DNA of 50,734 nucleotides from Candidatus Loosdrechtia aerotolerans (GTDB taxonomy: Bacteria > Planctomycetota > Brocadiia > Brocadiales > Brocadiaceae): assembly GCA_021646405.1 (NCBI GenBank), contig SOER01000020.1, positions 1 through 50,734 on the forward strand. The letters run 5' to 3'. The notes under the pieces are model-generated. The model was not told the DNA's origin. It made no database searches and was given only the letters and a program-made list of their open reading frames with translations. Numbering within the stretch: position 1 is the stretch's first letter; the number at the start of each line of letters is the position of its first letter. The position numbers and the translations under genes were made by a program. This document shows positions 1 through 8,994 of this stretch, one piece after another.

Positions 1-126
1 AGGGGATGAAACCAAACAGTATTTTAAACCGGGTGGCACGGACAAACTTGTTTGTCCGTGATGGTGTAATTAATCCTGGTTCATTTTTGTTTGGTTTTTA
101 TTATATTCTGTTCGGTTTCATCCCTT
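1..126. repeat. MITE-like inverted repeat at window edge
   Basis: Bases 1-19 and 108-126 form an imperfect terminal inverted repeat (17 of 19 matching) with core GGGATGAAACC(A/G)AACAG. Inside, bases 37-60 form a perfect 11-bp stem (CACGGACAAAC) with a 2-base loop. A short reading frame runs through the element but its translation follows the palindromes and has no recognisable domain. The layout suggests a small non-autonomous mobile element. The left boundary may lie outside the window. Confidence 0.4.
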
Positions 127-260
127 GGATACTATATATGCAGGCAGGAGATTTGCAACGGCATATTACCATCTTCTTTTATCTACTTCAATGTATTTTT
201 AACTATAGGAGTATGAGTCTTAATTCCAAACAGTCTGATTTGGAGATTGGAATTTGGGAA

Positions 261-1511
261 TTATGATGGTACGGTTTTTTTATAAAAAACGAGTACAGAA
301 AGGCCGGTTCCAAGCAGGATTATAAGTATCATCCCCCATAAAATAACCTGAGGGTTTACGTTCTTATCGAGGAGAATCCCGAATAACAGCGGGGTTACTG
401 CTGTGGAAAAAACCACAATGGCTGACTGCAATCCCTTAATAGAACCAAGGTACTTAACACCGTAAAGTTCTGCCCATAAAGCTCCAATAATGGTCATATT
501 AAGTCCCATGGAGAGGCCAGCGCCTCCTAAATATACAAAGGCCCAAAATATGTCGTTCCCTTTCATGAAACAAAGGATACCGAGTCCCAGGGGAATCAAA
601 ACAAAAGGGAATAATGCCCTTGCGGTAAAACGATCGATGAGGGGCCCAATCATGAAGGATATAACACCACGACTCACTGCAAATGCGATAAAGGCCGCAG
701 AAACGGTTTGAATACTCCATCCCTTCCATGTTACTAAACTCGTTTGGTGGAAGAACAGGGCAGTCAGGAAAGCCGGTGTTATAAGAATTGGAATTTGCAG
801 GGTATAGTACCGCCAGTCACGAAGGATATCACGTACCCTCCAGTCAAAATTATCTGTTACCACCTTTCCGTACGCATTATTCTTTCTTACGGTATCTATA
901 CCGGATTTTCTTGAGAAGATCCGGTATACCTTCTTTTCGCGGTCTTTACGCAGCAAAAACGCCACCACAGGTAAAAAGAAGAGGAGAATAAGCATGGTCA
1001 GAAAAATCCATCCGGAACGCCATCCATAGTTGAGGATCCAGGAAGAGATAAGAATGGGAAATACCGCTTCACTTAGGGGATAACCCATATTTGCAATTCC
1101 TAACGCCTTCCCTCTTACACTACCGAACGATCTTGCCATGGTGGTAGATGAGATCATGGTCAGTGTGCCTTGCCCCAGGTTACGAACCAAAAGAAAACCG
1201 AAGAAGATCATTATGAAACCCTGACTCCAGCTCAAAAGGAAACACCCTGTAGCCAAAAGAAACCCCGCAGCAAGAGTGAACCATACAAGGCGAACACGGT
1301 CAAGCAACCGGCCATGGAAAGGTAAAATACCGGCAGAAACAAGGGTGGCCACTGAATAAATGCTGGCAATACCTGATTGGCTGTACCCAAACGTTTCACG
1401 CATCGGCCCTATAAAAAGCGATACGAGAAAGGTTTGCCCGGGTCCGCTGAACGCAGCAGTTAACAGACCGAAAAGTAGAAGATGTGGGTATTTTCTAAGA
1501 AGCTTGAGCAT
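261..1511 (-). CDS. MFS transporter, 416 aa
   Basis: A predicted 12-helix integral membrane protein of the major facilitator superfamily, acting as a secondary transporter in the cytoplasmic membrane. The sequence is hydrophobic throughout, with a central charged cytoplasmic loop (about residues 190-235, RKDREKKVYRIF) separating two six-helix halves. A short motif GRLLDRVRLVW follows helix 2, in the position of the MFS loop 2-3 signature, and FMIGPLIDRFTARALFP is the equivalent in the second half. The substrate cannot be named; the shape is that of anion or monocarboxylate-type MFS carriers. It stands alone, divergent from the GT4 gene to its right. The stop is TAA. Confidence 0.85.
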   Translation of the reverse strand: MLKLLRKYPHLLLFGLLTAAFSGPGQTFLVSLFIGPMRETFGYSQSGIASIYSVATLVSAGILPFHGRLLDRVRLVWFTLAAGFLLATGCFLLSWSQGFIMIFFGFLLVRNLGQGTLTMISSTTMARSFGSVRGKALGIANMGYPLSEAVFPILISSWILNYGWRSGWIFLTMLILLFFLPVVAFLLRKDREKKVYRIFSRKSGIDTVRKNNAYGKVVTDNFDWRVRDILRDWRYYTLQIPILITPAFLTALFFHQTSLVTWKGWSIQTVSAAFIAFAVSRGVISFMIGPLIDRFTARALFPFVLIPLGLGILCFMKGNDIFWAFVYLGGAGLSMGLNMTIIGALWAELYGVKYLGSIKGLQSAIVVFSTAVTPLLFGILLDKNVNPQVILWGMILIILLGTGLSVLVFYKKTVPS

Positions 1512-1908
1512 ATCTCAATATAGAATTATACGTAAAACATAATACGTTATCATATCTATGTTCATGTATCAAGAAGTAAAATAATTCTGGATTTTTTCAT
1601 TTGTGTACAGTAAGTTATTTTAAAATCGCAACTATGGGTAGCCGCATCCCTTTAGGGTGCGCCTCACGCTAAAGCGCGGAACAGTGTTGTACTTTTTTCT
1701 GGGGTTTGGGCGTTAGTTACGCAGGCTAAAGACCTACGGCTACATGTGGTTGCCTTCGGCAATTGTAGCCGCCTGACAATCTGAGGAGTTACTATTATTC
1801 TATGATCTTGAATCCTGGTATCTTAATATCCTTATGGCTGAATAGTTACCAGTTCAGGGCAAACATTCAGACAGGAATGCACAGATATGATAGGTTTAAA
1901 ACTACTAT
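1512..1908. other. 397-base intergenic region with dispersed repeat
   Basis: No gene is seen between the divergent MFS and GT4 genes. Bases 1638-1661 (GTAGCCGCATCCCTTTAGGG and four more bases) recur inverted at 40497-40520 with one mismatch. The same element continues with inverted ends, CTACGGCTACAT near 1740 and TTGTAGCCGCC near 1765, so it looks like a short palindromic repeat of about 140 bp. Promoters for both flanking genes must lie here, but no convincing -35/-10 pair stands out. Confidence 0.5.
1638..1775. repeat. GTAGCCGCATCCC dispersed repeat
   Basis: A short intergenic repeat bounded by copies of the GTAGCCG motif in opposite orientations. The 24-base left arm has a second copy on the opposite strand at 40497-40520 (one mismatch), and a related GCGGCTACA sequence occurs near 31308. 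It lies between genes in all three places. Confidence 0.5.
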
Positions 1909-3045
1909 ATGAAAATTGCCATTAATACAACATCTGCCGTTGCGGGTGGTGGTGTAACCTACCTGAAAAATCTTTTAAGGTGTTTATCAAAAACACCTGC
2001 AAATCATCAGTATCTCATAATAACAACATCCTCCGGAAAAGAAACCTTTTATTTCCGGCATCCCAATTTTACATTTTTATCTTTCAGAATACCCTCAAAG
2101 GGTTCTCTTTTACGTATCTTCTGGGAACAGTGTATCTTACCTTCCATCATAAAAAGGTATGGAGCAGACATCCTCTTTTCTCCTGGCAATATATGTCCGC
2201 TTTTTCCTGCGATTCCCAACGTGGTTATGGTACAGAATATTGAGCCATTGAGCAACGGCCCTTCGATAAAACGGAGTTTATTCCAGAATATACGGTTGAG
2301 ATTATTGAAACAGCTAACCCTGTTATCGGTTAAAAAGGCCCGGTGGGTTATCTTCCCCTCAACAAAGGTGCATACCCTTCTAGAAAAGACAGGGATCTCT
2401 GTTAAGCATGCAGAGGTTATTTACCACAGCGTTAACAGGGAAATATTTTACCCGCGTAAAGAAGACGACTGGTTAAATCAATATAAGAAAAAACATGGTC
2501 TGGAAAAATTCATTCTGTATGTATCCCATATCCAGCGGTACAAAAATTTCATGGAACTCATAAAGGCGTTTATATTGCTGAAGGGCAGGATAGATGATAC
2601 TGTTCAGCTTGCTTTTGCAGGGGAGTGTTTTGACCGGGAATATTATAATGAGATGAAGGCTTTCATAACAGAGCACCAGTATGAGGACCGGATTATCTTT
2701 TTAGGCAATATTCCTTACACGGAATTACCCTATCTTTACTCTGCCTGTATGATATTTGTTTATCCTTCTACCTGTGAATCATTCGGGATGACGTTAGGAG
2801 AAGCGATGGCCTGTGGCGCTCCGGTACTTGCCTCTAACAGGGAGCCGATGATAGAAATATGTGGTGATGCGGCTATTTATTTTGATCCAACCGATCCTGC
2901 TGCAATAGCCGGGGTGATATTCAATACCCTCGTAGATAAAGATTTAATCTCTATATTAAAAATACGTTCACTAAAAAGGTCAGAAGAGTTTTCCTGGGAA
3001 AATACAGTAAAAAAAATCCTGGAGATTTTTGGAGGTATAGTTTAA
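1909..3045 (+). CDS. Glycosyltransferase family 4 (GT-B fold), 378 aa
   Basis: A retaining GT4-type glycosyltransferase that should transfer a sugar from a nucleotide-sugar donor onto a glycan or lipid acceptor at the cytoplasmic face of the membrane. The N-terminal half opens with MKIAINTTSAVAGGGVTYL, a typical GT-B acceptor-domain start with a glycine-rich loop. The C-terminal half has the donor-domain features: ILYVSHIQRYKNF near residue 206, and the EX7E-type segment STCESFGMTLGEAMACGAPV near residue 290 followed by SNREPMIEICGDAA. Length is normal for the family. It is separated from, and convergent with, the polysaccharide cluster to the right, and probably serves the same surface glycan. 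Donor and acceptor are not predictable. The stop is TAA. Confidence 0.88.
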   Translation: MKIAINTTSAVAGGGVTYLKNLLRCLSKTPANHQYLIITTSSGKETFYFRHPNFTFLSFRIPSKGSLLRIFWEQCILPSIIKRYGADILFSPGNICPLFPAIPNVVMVQNIEPLSNGPSIKRSLFQNIRLRLLKQLTLLSVKKARWVIFPSTKVHTLLEKTGISVKHAEVIYHSVNREIFYPRKEDDWLNQYKKKHGLEKFILYVSHIQRYKNFMELIKAFILLKGRIDDTVQLAFAGECFDREYYNEMKAFITEHQYEDRIIFLGNIPYTELPYLYSACMIFVYPSTCESFGMTLGEAMACGAPVLASNREPMIEICGDAAIYFDPTDPAAIAGVIFNTLVDKDLISILKIRSLKRSEEFSWENTVKKILEIFGGIV

Positions 3046-3135
3046 AAATTTGGTTCATAAGGAATTGTAGTCTCTGAAGGATGGAACTGAACAGAATCAT
3101 CAAACAACACTCCACGACAATGGGCATCATACTAT

Positions 3136-4164
3136 CTAACTTTTCCTTGATATTTTTATCTTAGAAAAACAGGTATGATAAAAATGCACGACACCCTGAA
3201 ATCCTATTTTGTTCAAGCAACGGCTAACCAGCCCCTTCACTAATTGAAACAAAAAAAATACACTGTGAAAAATACTCGGTGAATATATATCCTTAGCCTC
3301 TTTCCACTCCCATAAGACCTGTTTCAGATATCTATCAGAAATACCACCTAAACGCATATTGGCCATACATTGTTCGATATAAGAAAAGTGCAAACCCCTG
3401 TTCCTGGCGCGCAGCAACCATTCGTAATCCATCGCATAATGAAATTCACATCGAAAAAGCCCTATCATCTCATAAGCAGAACGACTAACAAACACAGTCG
3501 CATGATTGACCGTCATTCCATGCGTCAAAAGAGCATCATTTGCGTGTACCAATTTTACCTTTTGATTAGAATCCCAGCATTGTACTATTCCATAAATAAT
3601 ATCAGTATATTCTTTATTGAACTGTCTAACTACCCAATCAACAGTATCCAGTTCATACCAGTCATCCGCATTAACAATACCAATAATTTTTCCCGTTGAT
3701 AAAGCAATCCCTTTGTTAAAAGCATCACTAATTCCCTCATCCGGTTCACTTATCCAATATGCAAGTCTATTATCATATTTACGGATAATATCAAGAGTAC
3801 CATCTGTAGAACATCCATCTACTATTATGTATTCTATGGCATCATATGTCTGGTTTAGTACACTCTGAATAGTCTGTTCTAAAGTGCTCACTCCATTACG
3901 AACTATCGTAACAATGCTTACCATTGGGTGGAGAGGCTTTGACCCCTTATTTAAGTCATTACAAATGCGCATTCCACCCTCAATCCGGTCCGGATGAGGA
4001 GTTCTTATTATATAGTCTCTTATTGTAGGAGGGTAATGATGGTATTTTTTCATTGAAACCAGTCTCATCTTCTTTTTGATAAAATTCAAAAAACTTCTTT
4101 TGATTTCCGACAATCTATCCTCTTTATAGCAATTTGATACAATCAAGAATGCATTTTTTGTCAA
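3136..4164 (-). CDS. Glycosyltransferase family 2, 342 aa
   Basis: An inverting GT-A glycosyltransferase. The catalytic domain starts near residue 82 (VSIVTIVRNG), continues with EYIIVDGCSTDGT near 111-123 and has the metal-binding DxD-type motif at VNADDWYE near 164-171; DYEWLLRARNRG supplies the later acceptor-site aspartate. About 75 residues precede the domain, longer than usual for this WcaA-like group, so the true start may be internal (Met 33, Met 38 or Met 65). It is the last gene of the leftward polysaccharide run, 9 bases after the GT8-like gene. It stops with TAG, and an in-frame TGA lies two codons further on. Confidence 0.87.
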   Translation of the reverse strand: MTKNAFLIVSNCYKEDRLSEIKRSFLNFIKKKMRLVSMKKYHHYPPTIRDYIIRTPHPDRIEGGMRICNDLNKGSKPLHPMVSIVTIVRNGVSTLEQTIQSVLNQTYDAIEYIIVDGCSTDGTLDIIRKYDNRLAYWISEPDEGISDAFNKGIALSTGKIIGIVNADDWYELDTVDWVVRQFNKEYTDIIYGIVQCWDSNQKVKLVHANDALLTHGMTVNHATVFVSRSAYEMIGLFRCEFHYAMDYEWLLRARNRGLHFSYIEQCMANMRLGGISDRYLKQVLWEWKEAKDIYSPSIFHSVFFLFQLVKGLVSRCLNKIGFQGVVHFYHTCFSKIKISRKS

Positions 4165-4173
4165 AAATAATTA

Positions 4174-5133
4174 TCAGTAATGAATTGTAGCAAATCGCGT
4201 TATTTTTGTTACTCTTCTTTTAAAGTAACGCAACACTCCCCATTTTTCTTTTGTTTGTGTGATATATGGTATTGCAATATGCTGTGTTTTTAATAAACTG
4301 AGATGCTTACTGAGATTCTCCAAATATTGCTTATAGAGAACCAATCCTTGTTTTCCTATTCTATATCCATGATATAATTTTACTTTATATGGACTAATTA
4401 TCCTTAAATCATGAAAATGATAAAAGACAGGATCTTTTAATCTTCCTCTTTTTTTCTCAATATAGAGTACATTCCAGGGTGCCAGGGTTTTATCAGTTTG
4501 TTGAACAATATGTACAACATCGCCAAATAACTCAGACCAGCAATCCAGGTATTTCTGATCACCAAATTTTCCAGCTTCCAAACGGGCAAAACACCATTCC
4601 AGACATCGATCTTGCCACCATTTCATAACCATTACAGCTTTTTCAGTTCTTCTAAAAGTTATAAATTGAACACAGAAACGTCCTTTTGCAAGCGATTGAT
4701 CGTAGTGAGGATCATATGCATGTTCTGTAATTAAAATATGTTTCCTATTCCGGTCTAATTCAGAAAGCAGGGCCCTCGGATCGTCAAAAAAGAACACATC
4801 AGCATCCAGGTAAGTAATACGATTTACTTTTGGGTCTCGTTCAAACACAGCCTGAGGTGTAAACGGTGTTAATGTCCAGCAATATTCGCCCAATGATCGC
4901 TCAGGCCTCACACCTACTAATTCGCTTGTCTCAACCTCTCTTAATGGAATTAATGTCACGTTGGGTAAAGAAATCAGTTTCAATTGCTTTTCAACCAATT
5001 CATCCATGCATAGAATCCATAAATGGAAAGGCTGTGCATGATCCATCAGGGAACTGTGAAGCGCCATTCCCATTGGCAAGAAATTGCTGTCAAACAGTGT
5101 AATAAAGTGCTCTATTGATTTATCTAAATTCAT
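4174..5133 (-). CDS. GT8-like glycosyltransferase, 319 aa
   Basis: Probably a GT-A fold glycosyltransferase related to family 8 (glycogenin/LgtC-like). The N-terminus FITLFDSNFLPMGMALHSSL is the typical opening of such proteins, and the DxD metal-binding motif is clear at residues 110-112 (TYLDADVFFFDD). DQKYLDCW near residue 190 matches the conserved acceptor-site segment. The start ATG has GGGG 7 bases upstream, and the gene overlaps the end of the upstream aminotransferase by 14 bases, suggesting translational coupling. The acceptor glycan is unknown. The stop is TGA. Confidence 0.82.
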   Translation of the reverse strand: MNLDKSIEHFITLFDSNFLPMGMALHSSLMDHAQPFHLWILCMDELVEKQLKLISLPNVTLIPLREVETSELVGVRPERSLGEYCWTLTPFTPQAVFERDPKVNRITYLDADVFFFDDPRALLSELDRNRKHILITEHAYDPHYDQSLAKGRFCVQFITFRRTEKAVMVMKWWQDRCLEWCFARLEAGKFGDQKYLDCWSELFGDVVHIVQQTDKTLAPWNVLYIEKKRGRLKDPVFYHFHDLRIISPYKVKLYHGYRIGKQGLVLYKQYLENLSKHLSLLKTQHIAIPYITQTKEKWGVLRYFKRRVTKITRFATIHY

Positions 5134-6217
5134 TGATAACCCCTATTACTTTGTTAACATCGGTGTCACTCATTTGAGGATGACATGGAATGGAGAGACA
5201 ACGGGCCGTATAAGACTCAGCATGAAACAAACCCTTCGGATCGCATCGCATATTCCTGCACGGTGGTTGATGATGAACAGGTACCGGATAATGAATGAGA
5301 TTGTCTATCCCGCGTTCTCTAAGGTAGCTGCCAAGACGGTCTCTTTCGTTACACAGGATTACAAAGAGATGATATACATGGCTTTTACTATCTATTGGTT
5401 TAGCTAACAAGCGAACGAGCGGATTTTTTATACCATCGAAATAGGCCTGTGCAATTTTTTTCCGCCTTGCAGCAAAGAGATCAAGCCAGTCAAGGCGTAT
5501 CGTTAGAATAGCAGCGTGTATTTCATCCAGGCGACTATTTAGACCCAGTTCTGAATGGTAGTAGCGTTGAGATTGTCCGTAATTCCGTAATATCTTGGCT
5601 TGATTTGCGATATTTTCTGAATTCGTGATTATTGCCCCTCCATCGCCTATTGCACCTAAATTTTTCGTAGGATAGAAGCTGTAGGCGCCCCATGCACCAA
5701 AAGACCCGGTAACCTTATCTTTCCAGGAAGCTACGTGTGATTGGGCACAATCCTCCAACAAATAAATATTAGCATGTTTACAGAATGTAACCCATGTATC
5801 CATATCTTGTACCTGGCCATAAAGATGAACAAGTAAGATTGCCTTAGTACGAGGCGACAGACACCGCTCAACACTCACAGGATTTAACAAAGCCGTTTCT
5901 GTATTAATATCAGCAAACACGGGCGTTGCACCGGCACGAATAATCGCTAATACAGTAGCAAAAGCAGTTACAGGCGTTGTAATTATCTCATCCCCGGAAC
6001 CGATATTAAGAGTTCGGAGGCCTATCTCAATAGCATCCATCCCGTTCCCTACTCCCACAGCATAATTAACCCCGCAGCAGTTGGCCCAGGCCGTCTCAAA
6101 ATTCTTGACTTCGTTTCCAAGAATATACCAACCAGACTTAATCACCTTCTCAACAGCAGCAACCTCCCTCTGTACAAGTTCTGCAGGTTCTGCCCGGAAG
6201 TCATTCATCAATATCAT
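5120..6217 (-). CDS. DegT/DnrJ/EryC1/StrS sugar aminotransferase, 365 aa
   Basis: A PLP-dependent aminotransferase that makes an amino sugar from a keto-sugar nucleotide. It has the family features: GVGNGMDAIEIGL near 55-67, LEDCAQSHVA near 155 (Asp contacting the PLP pyridine), and SFYPTKNLGAIGDGGAI where Lys185 is the expected Schiff-base lysine. Length is standard. It starts 2 bases after the stop of the epimerase gene upstream and overlaps the GT8-like gene downstream, so these three genes are probably one transcript. With the epimerase it may make the amino sugar built into this glycan; which amino sugar cannot be told. The stop is TAA. Confidence 0.9.
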   Translation of the reverse strand: MILMNDFRAEPAELVQREVAAVEKVIKSGWYILGNEVKNFETAWANCCGVNYAVGVGNGMDAIEIGLRTLNIGSGDEIITTPVTAFATVLAIIRAGATPVFADINTETALLNPVSVERCLSPRTKAILLVHLYGQVQDMDTWVTFCKHANIYLLEDCAQSHVASWKDKVTGSFGAWGAYSFYPTKNLGAIGDGGAIITNSENIANQAKILRNYGQSQRYYHSELGLNSRLDEIHAAILTIRLDWLDLFAARRKKIAQAYFDGIKNPLVRLLAKPIDSKSHVYHLFVILCNERDRLGSYLRERGIDNLIHYPVPVHHQPPCRNMRCDPKGLFHAESYTARCLSIPCHPQMSDTDVNKVIGVINEFR

Positions 6218-6219
6218 TT

Positions 6220-7215
6220 TTATTCCCAGTAATAGGTCTTATTCTGAATATAGTACTCTAGGGTCTTTTTCAGTCCTTCCCGAAGAGAAACACGAGGCGA
6301 CCAGCCCAGAAACTGATGAATCTTCGTATAATCACTAAAATAGTCACCAATATCGATTGCCTTAAGATCAGGAGGGAAAGGCACTATCTCAAATGTCCCC
6401 TTTTGAAAAATCTCAATAAGCAAAGCGGCCAAATCTTTTAGATTTATATATTGAATACCCCCCAAATTAAATACCTCGCCATAAGCTTTGGGGTTAATCG
6501 CTGCTATCAGGAGGGCATCTACCACATCATCAATATAACCAAAATCACGTAATTGTAATCCGTTACCAAACACCTTAATTGGCGTACCTTCAATTAAGTT
6601 CTTCAGCCAAATTCCTAAGAACGTTTGCCGGGCATCTTTCACCCTCATGCCTGGTCCATAGGTGTTGGTTAAGCGTAATGCACATGATCGAATTTTATAA
6701 ACGTTATTATAGAGTAAGTGGTACCACTCTCCTGCTAATTTATTGATACCATTCACATCAACAGGACAAATCGGATGTTTCTCATCAACCGGCAGGTACT
6801 CCGGTTTGCCGTAAACTTGCCGAGTACTGGCAAAGACAATCCTTATATCCGGATTATATTTGCGACAGGCTTCAAGGATAGATAATTGAGCTGATGCATT
6901 AATATCAAGATCGGTTTGCGGATCATTCATAGAATCTATATGACTGGTCTGGCCCGCAAGGTTGAATAAATAATCTTTTTTCTGAACGAGATTAGCCATA
7001 GCATAAGGATCCCGGACATCGCTAATATTAACGATTACCTGATCTTTTATATCATGAATGTTGAATAGGTTACCTCCGTAGAAAGGTATAAGACTATCGA
7101 TCAAGGTAACCTTTGCATCAAGGTGAACCAATCGTCTGGCAAGCGATGAACCAATAAAACCAAGCCCACCGGTAATAAGCACTTTCGTGCTAAAAAACTC
7201 CCGGAAGTTTTTCAT
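6220..7215 (-). CDS. NAD-dependent epimerase/dehydratase, extended SDR, 331 aa
   Basis: A sugar-nucleotide epimerase or dehydratase. The NAD-binding motif is GGLGFIG at residues 16-22, followed by the acidic residue that binds the ribose (LIDSL). The substrate domain has RLTNTYGPGM and DFGYIDDVVDALL, typical of UDP-glucose 4-epimerase relatives. The active site is odd: the usual YxxxK reads N155-G-I-N-K159, so the catalytic tyrosine position is Asn while Lys is kept; FASTRQVYG supplies Ser/Thr. I believe a subfamily with this VNGINK signature exists, but the reaction is unsettled. It lies 4 bases after the methyltransferase and 2 bases before the DegT gene. The stop is TAA. Confidence 0.85.
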   Translation of the reverse strand: MKNFREFFSTKVLITGGLGFIGSSLARRLVHLDAKVTLIDSLIPFYGGNLFNIHDIKDQVIVNISDVRDPYAMANLVQKKDYLFNLAGQTSHIDSMNDPQTDLDINASAQLSILEACRKYNPDIRIVFASTRQVYGKPEYLPVDEKHPICPVDVNGINKLAGEWYHLLYNNVYKIRSCALRLTNTYGPGMRVKDARQTFLGIWLKNLIEGTPIKVFGNGLQLRDFGYIDDVVDALLIAAINPKAYGEVFNLGGIQYINLKDLAALLIEIFQKGTFEIVPFPPDLKAIDIGDYFSDYTKIHQFLGWSPRVSLREGLKKTLEYYIQNKTYYWE

Positions 7216-7219
7216 ATTG

Positions 7220-7939
7220 TCATTTTTTTCTTAATAGAATTACACTATCCAAGTATAAACCTTCATTTCTTGGTAGAACCTTGGAAAGTAACTCACCGAG
7301 TATATTAAATGGAGATATGAAAAAAATCGTAATAGCAAGATTTGCATAAACATTTTTTGTAGCTATTTTCTTATAAATATAACTATTAAGCAGTTGAAAG
7401 ATCACTCTAATATCATAAATACTTTTCCGGTATTCAATTATCTCAAAACCAGATTTTTTCAATATATATCGCAGGCCAAAAGAAGTGTAACGTGCAAAAT
7501 CATTCGGTTGTTCATGTTCATCCCATACAAATGGAACTGTCATGAGCAGTGTTCCTCCTGGTTTCAACACTCTATATATCTCATTTAAGAATTCAACAGG
7601 ATTGAAAACATGTTCAAAAACTTCATTAACAATGATACTATCAAATTCATTGTTTCGAAATGGGAAAGTTTTACCATCGTAAAAATAGTCGGCCTTTTTA
7701 TTTTTTCTATTTTCGAAAGTGTCTAACTCTAGACCAATATACTGAGAGGAATTAAATAATTTTTCGTAGGGTTTTTGTCCACAACCAACATCAAGAACTC
7801 TGCCATTTATGTATTTTGCCAGTGAGGAGATATTCTCAAATAAGCCTTTTCTGGCAAAATAAAAAGGGGCTAAAAAAAGCCCAAAAATTGAGGGACCAAA
7901 TTGTTCTTTTTTAATTGATTCTTTCAACCTTTTAATCAA
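7220..7939 (-). CDS. Class I SAM-dependent methyltransferase, 239 aa
   Basis: A Rossmann-fold methyltransferase of the Methyltransf_11 kind. SAM-binding motif I is VLDVGCGQKPYEKLF near residues 48-62, motif II is YIGLELD, and the post-motif region IIVNEVFEHVFNP with EIYRVLKPGGTLLMTVPFVWDEHEQP is characteristic. The C-terminus is hydrophobic (ANLAITIFFISPFNILGELL), which may bring it to the membrane. The start codon is TTG; no better start is available. It sits between the radical SAM gene and the epimerase and is likely to methylate a sugar or glycan intermediate. The stop is TGA. Confidence 0.85.
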   Translation of the reverse strand: MIKRLKESIKKEQFGPSIFGLFLAPFYFARKGLFENISSLAKYINGRVLDVGCGQKPYEKLFNSSQYIGLELDTFENRKNKKADYFYDGKTFPFRNNEFDSIIVNEVFEHVFNPVEFLNEIYRVLKPGGTLLMTVPFVWDEHEQPNDFARYTSFGLRYILKKSGFEIIEYRKSIYDIRVIFQLLNSYIYKKIATKNVYANLAITIFFISPFNILGELLSKVLPRNEGLYLDSVILLRKK

Positions 7940-7990
7940 TTACATTCACTCAATTAAAATAATCTCAGATTCATAAATTGGTCAGTCTAA

Positions 7991-8983
7991 TTATTCCCAA
8001 AACCTTTTCGTTTCTTTTTTAGGGTATATACCGGTGCAATCATGACACATAGTTTCACAGTACTGTCCTTCAGATTTTTGTTTTTTTAATAACCTTCTGC
8101 AATATCTGTAATTTTCGCCGTTCCATATTCCCCAAAAATCATCTGTTACTATATTCCCAACTCTATATTCTTTCTCACCTGAAGGAAAACAACACGTATA
8201 CCAATCACCATTCCAATCAATGGTAACATGATTATACAATTCCATGCACTTTTTCACTATTCCATAAGGATGGTAAGGTTGATATTCGTTATGAATGGGC
8301 ACCAAGTCTAATCTTCGGGAAATATCTTTTCCTAATTTTGACATATAGGACATCCTTATAAAATTGATTGAATCTACTCCTTGAGCCCTCCAGAATTTTT
8401 CGTATTCTTCCATTTCATTTTCATTAAACTTAAATACTACGCATTGCATCTCAATGAATGGTATTTCCGATTGTAATTCTTTTTTTAGCCCAATGATATT
8501 ATTAACACTATCTATAATTTTATTCAGATTTCCTTCCCGTCTATATTTCCCGTAAGTTTCTTGTGTTAATCCATCACAAGAAACTATCAACTTCGAAAGC
8601 CCTGCTTTAATAAGTTTTTTCCCAATCTCTTCGCTATATAACATCATATTTGTACTAAGCAGTGTTTTTACATTATGCTTATAAGCATATTCAATACACT
8701 GGAATACATTCTTATTTAAAAAGGGTTCACCCCAATTATATAAAAGAATTGAACTCACTTCGGGGAGCAATTTGTCTAACCCTGCTTTAAATATATCAAA
8801 GCTCATAATTCCTCTTTGTATATGCTTAAACTGATTTTTCAGTCCACCTGTACTACACAACGGGCAAATTAAATTGCACTTATTTGACATTTCAAAAATT
8901 GCACTCGTAGGTTTATTAAAAACCTTTGTAGTTCGTAAAATAATGGAGACTTTACTAAACAATTTGTTAATAATTCTCTGCAC
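7991..8983 (-). CDS. Radical SAM protein with SPASM-like C-terminus, 330 aa
   Basis: A radical SAM enzyme. The [4Fe-4S] motif CX3CX2C is at Cys36, Cys40 and Cys43 (KCNLICPLCSTG), followed by NWGEPFLNK (the GGEP-like SAM-binding motif) and LIVSCDGLTQETYGKYR. The C-terminal part has clustered cysteines (CMELYNHV, WYTCCFPSG, YCETMCHDCTG) fitting a SPASM-type auxiliary cluster domain. Start is GTG, 11 bases past the stop of the upstream methyltransferase. Enzymes of this shape in polysaccharide clusters are seen but their substrates are mostly unknown; a sugar or a linked lipid or peptide is possible. The stop is TAA. Confidence 0.87.
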   Translation of the reverse strand: MQRIINKLFSKVSIILRTTKVFNKPTSAIFEMSNKCNLICPLCSTGGLKNQFKHIQRGIMSFDIFKAGLDKLLPEVSSILLYNWGEPFLNKNVFQCIEYAYKHNVKTLLSTNMMLYSEEIGKKLIKAGLSKLIVSCDGLTQETYGKYRREGNLNKIIDSVNNIIGLKKELQSEIPFIEMQCVVFKFNENEMEEYEKFWRAQGVDSINFIRMSYMSKLGKDISRRLDLVPIHNEYQPYHPYGIVKKCMELYNHVTIDWNGDWYTCCFPSGEKEYRVGNIVTDDFWGIWNGENYRYCRRLLKKQKSEGQYCETMCHDCTGIYPKKETKRFWE

Positions 8984-8994
8984 AATATTTCTAC

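Noticed and set aside
6-266. 86-codon frame at the window start
   Set aside because: It runs through the inverted repeat and hairpin; the translation follows the palindrome and shows no recognisable protein.
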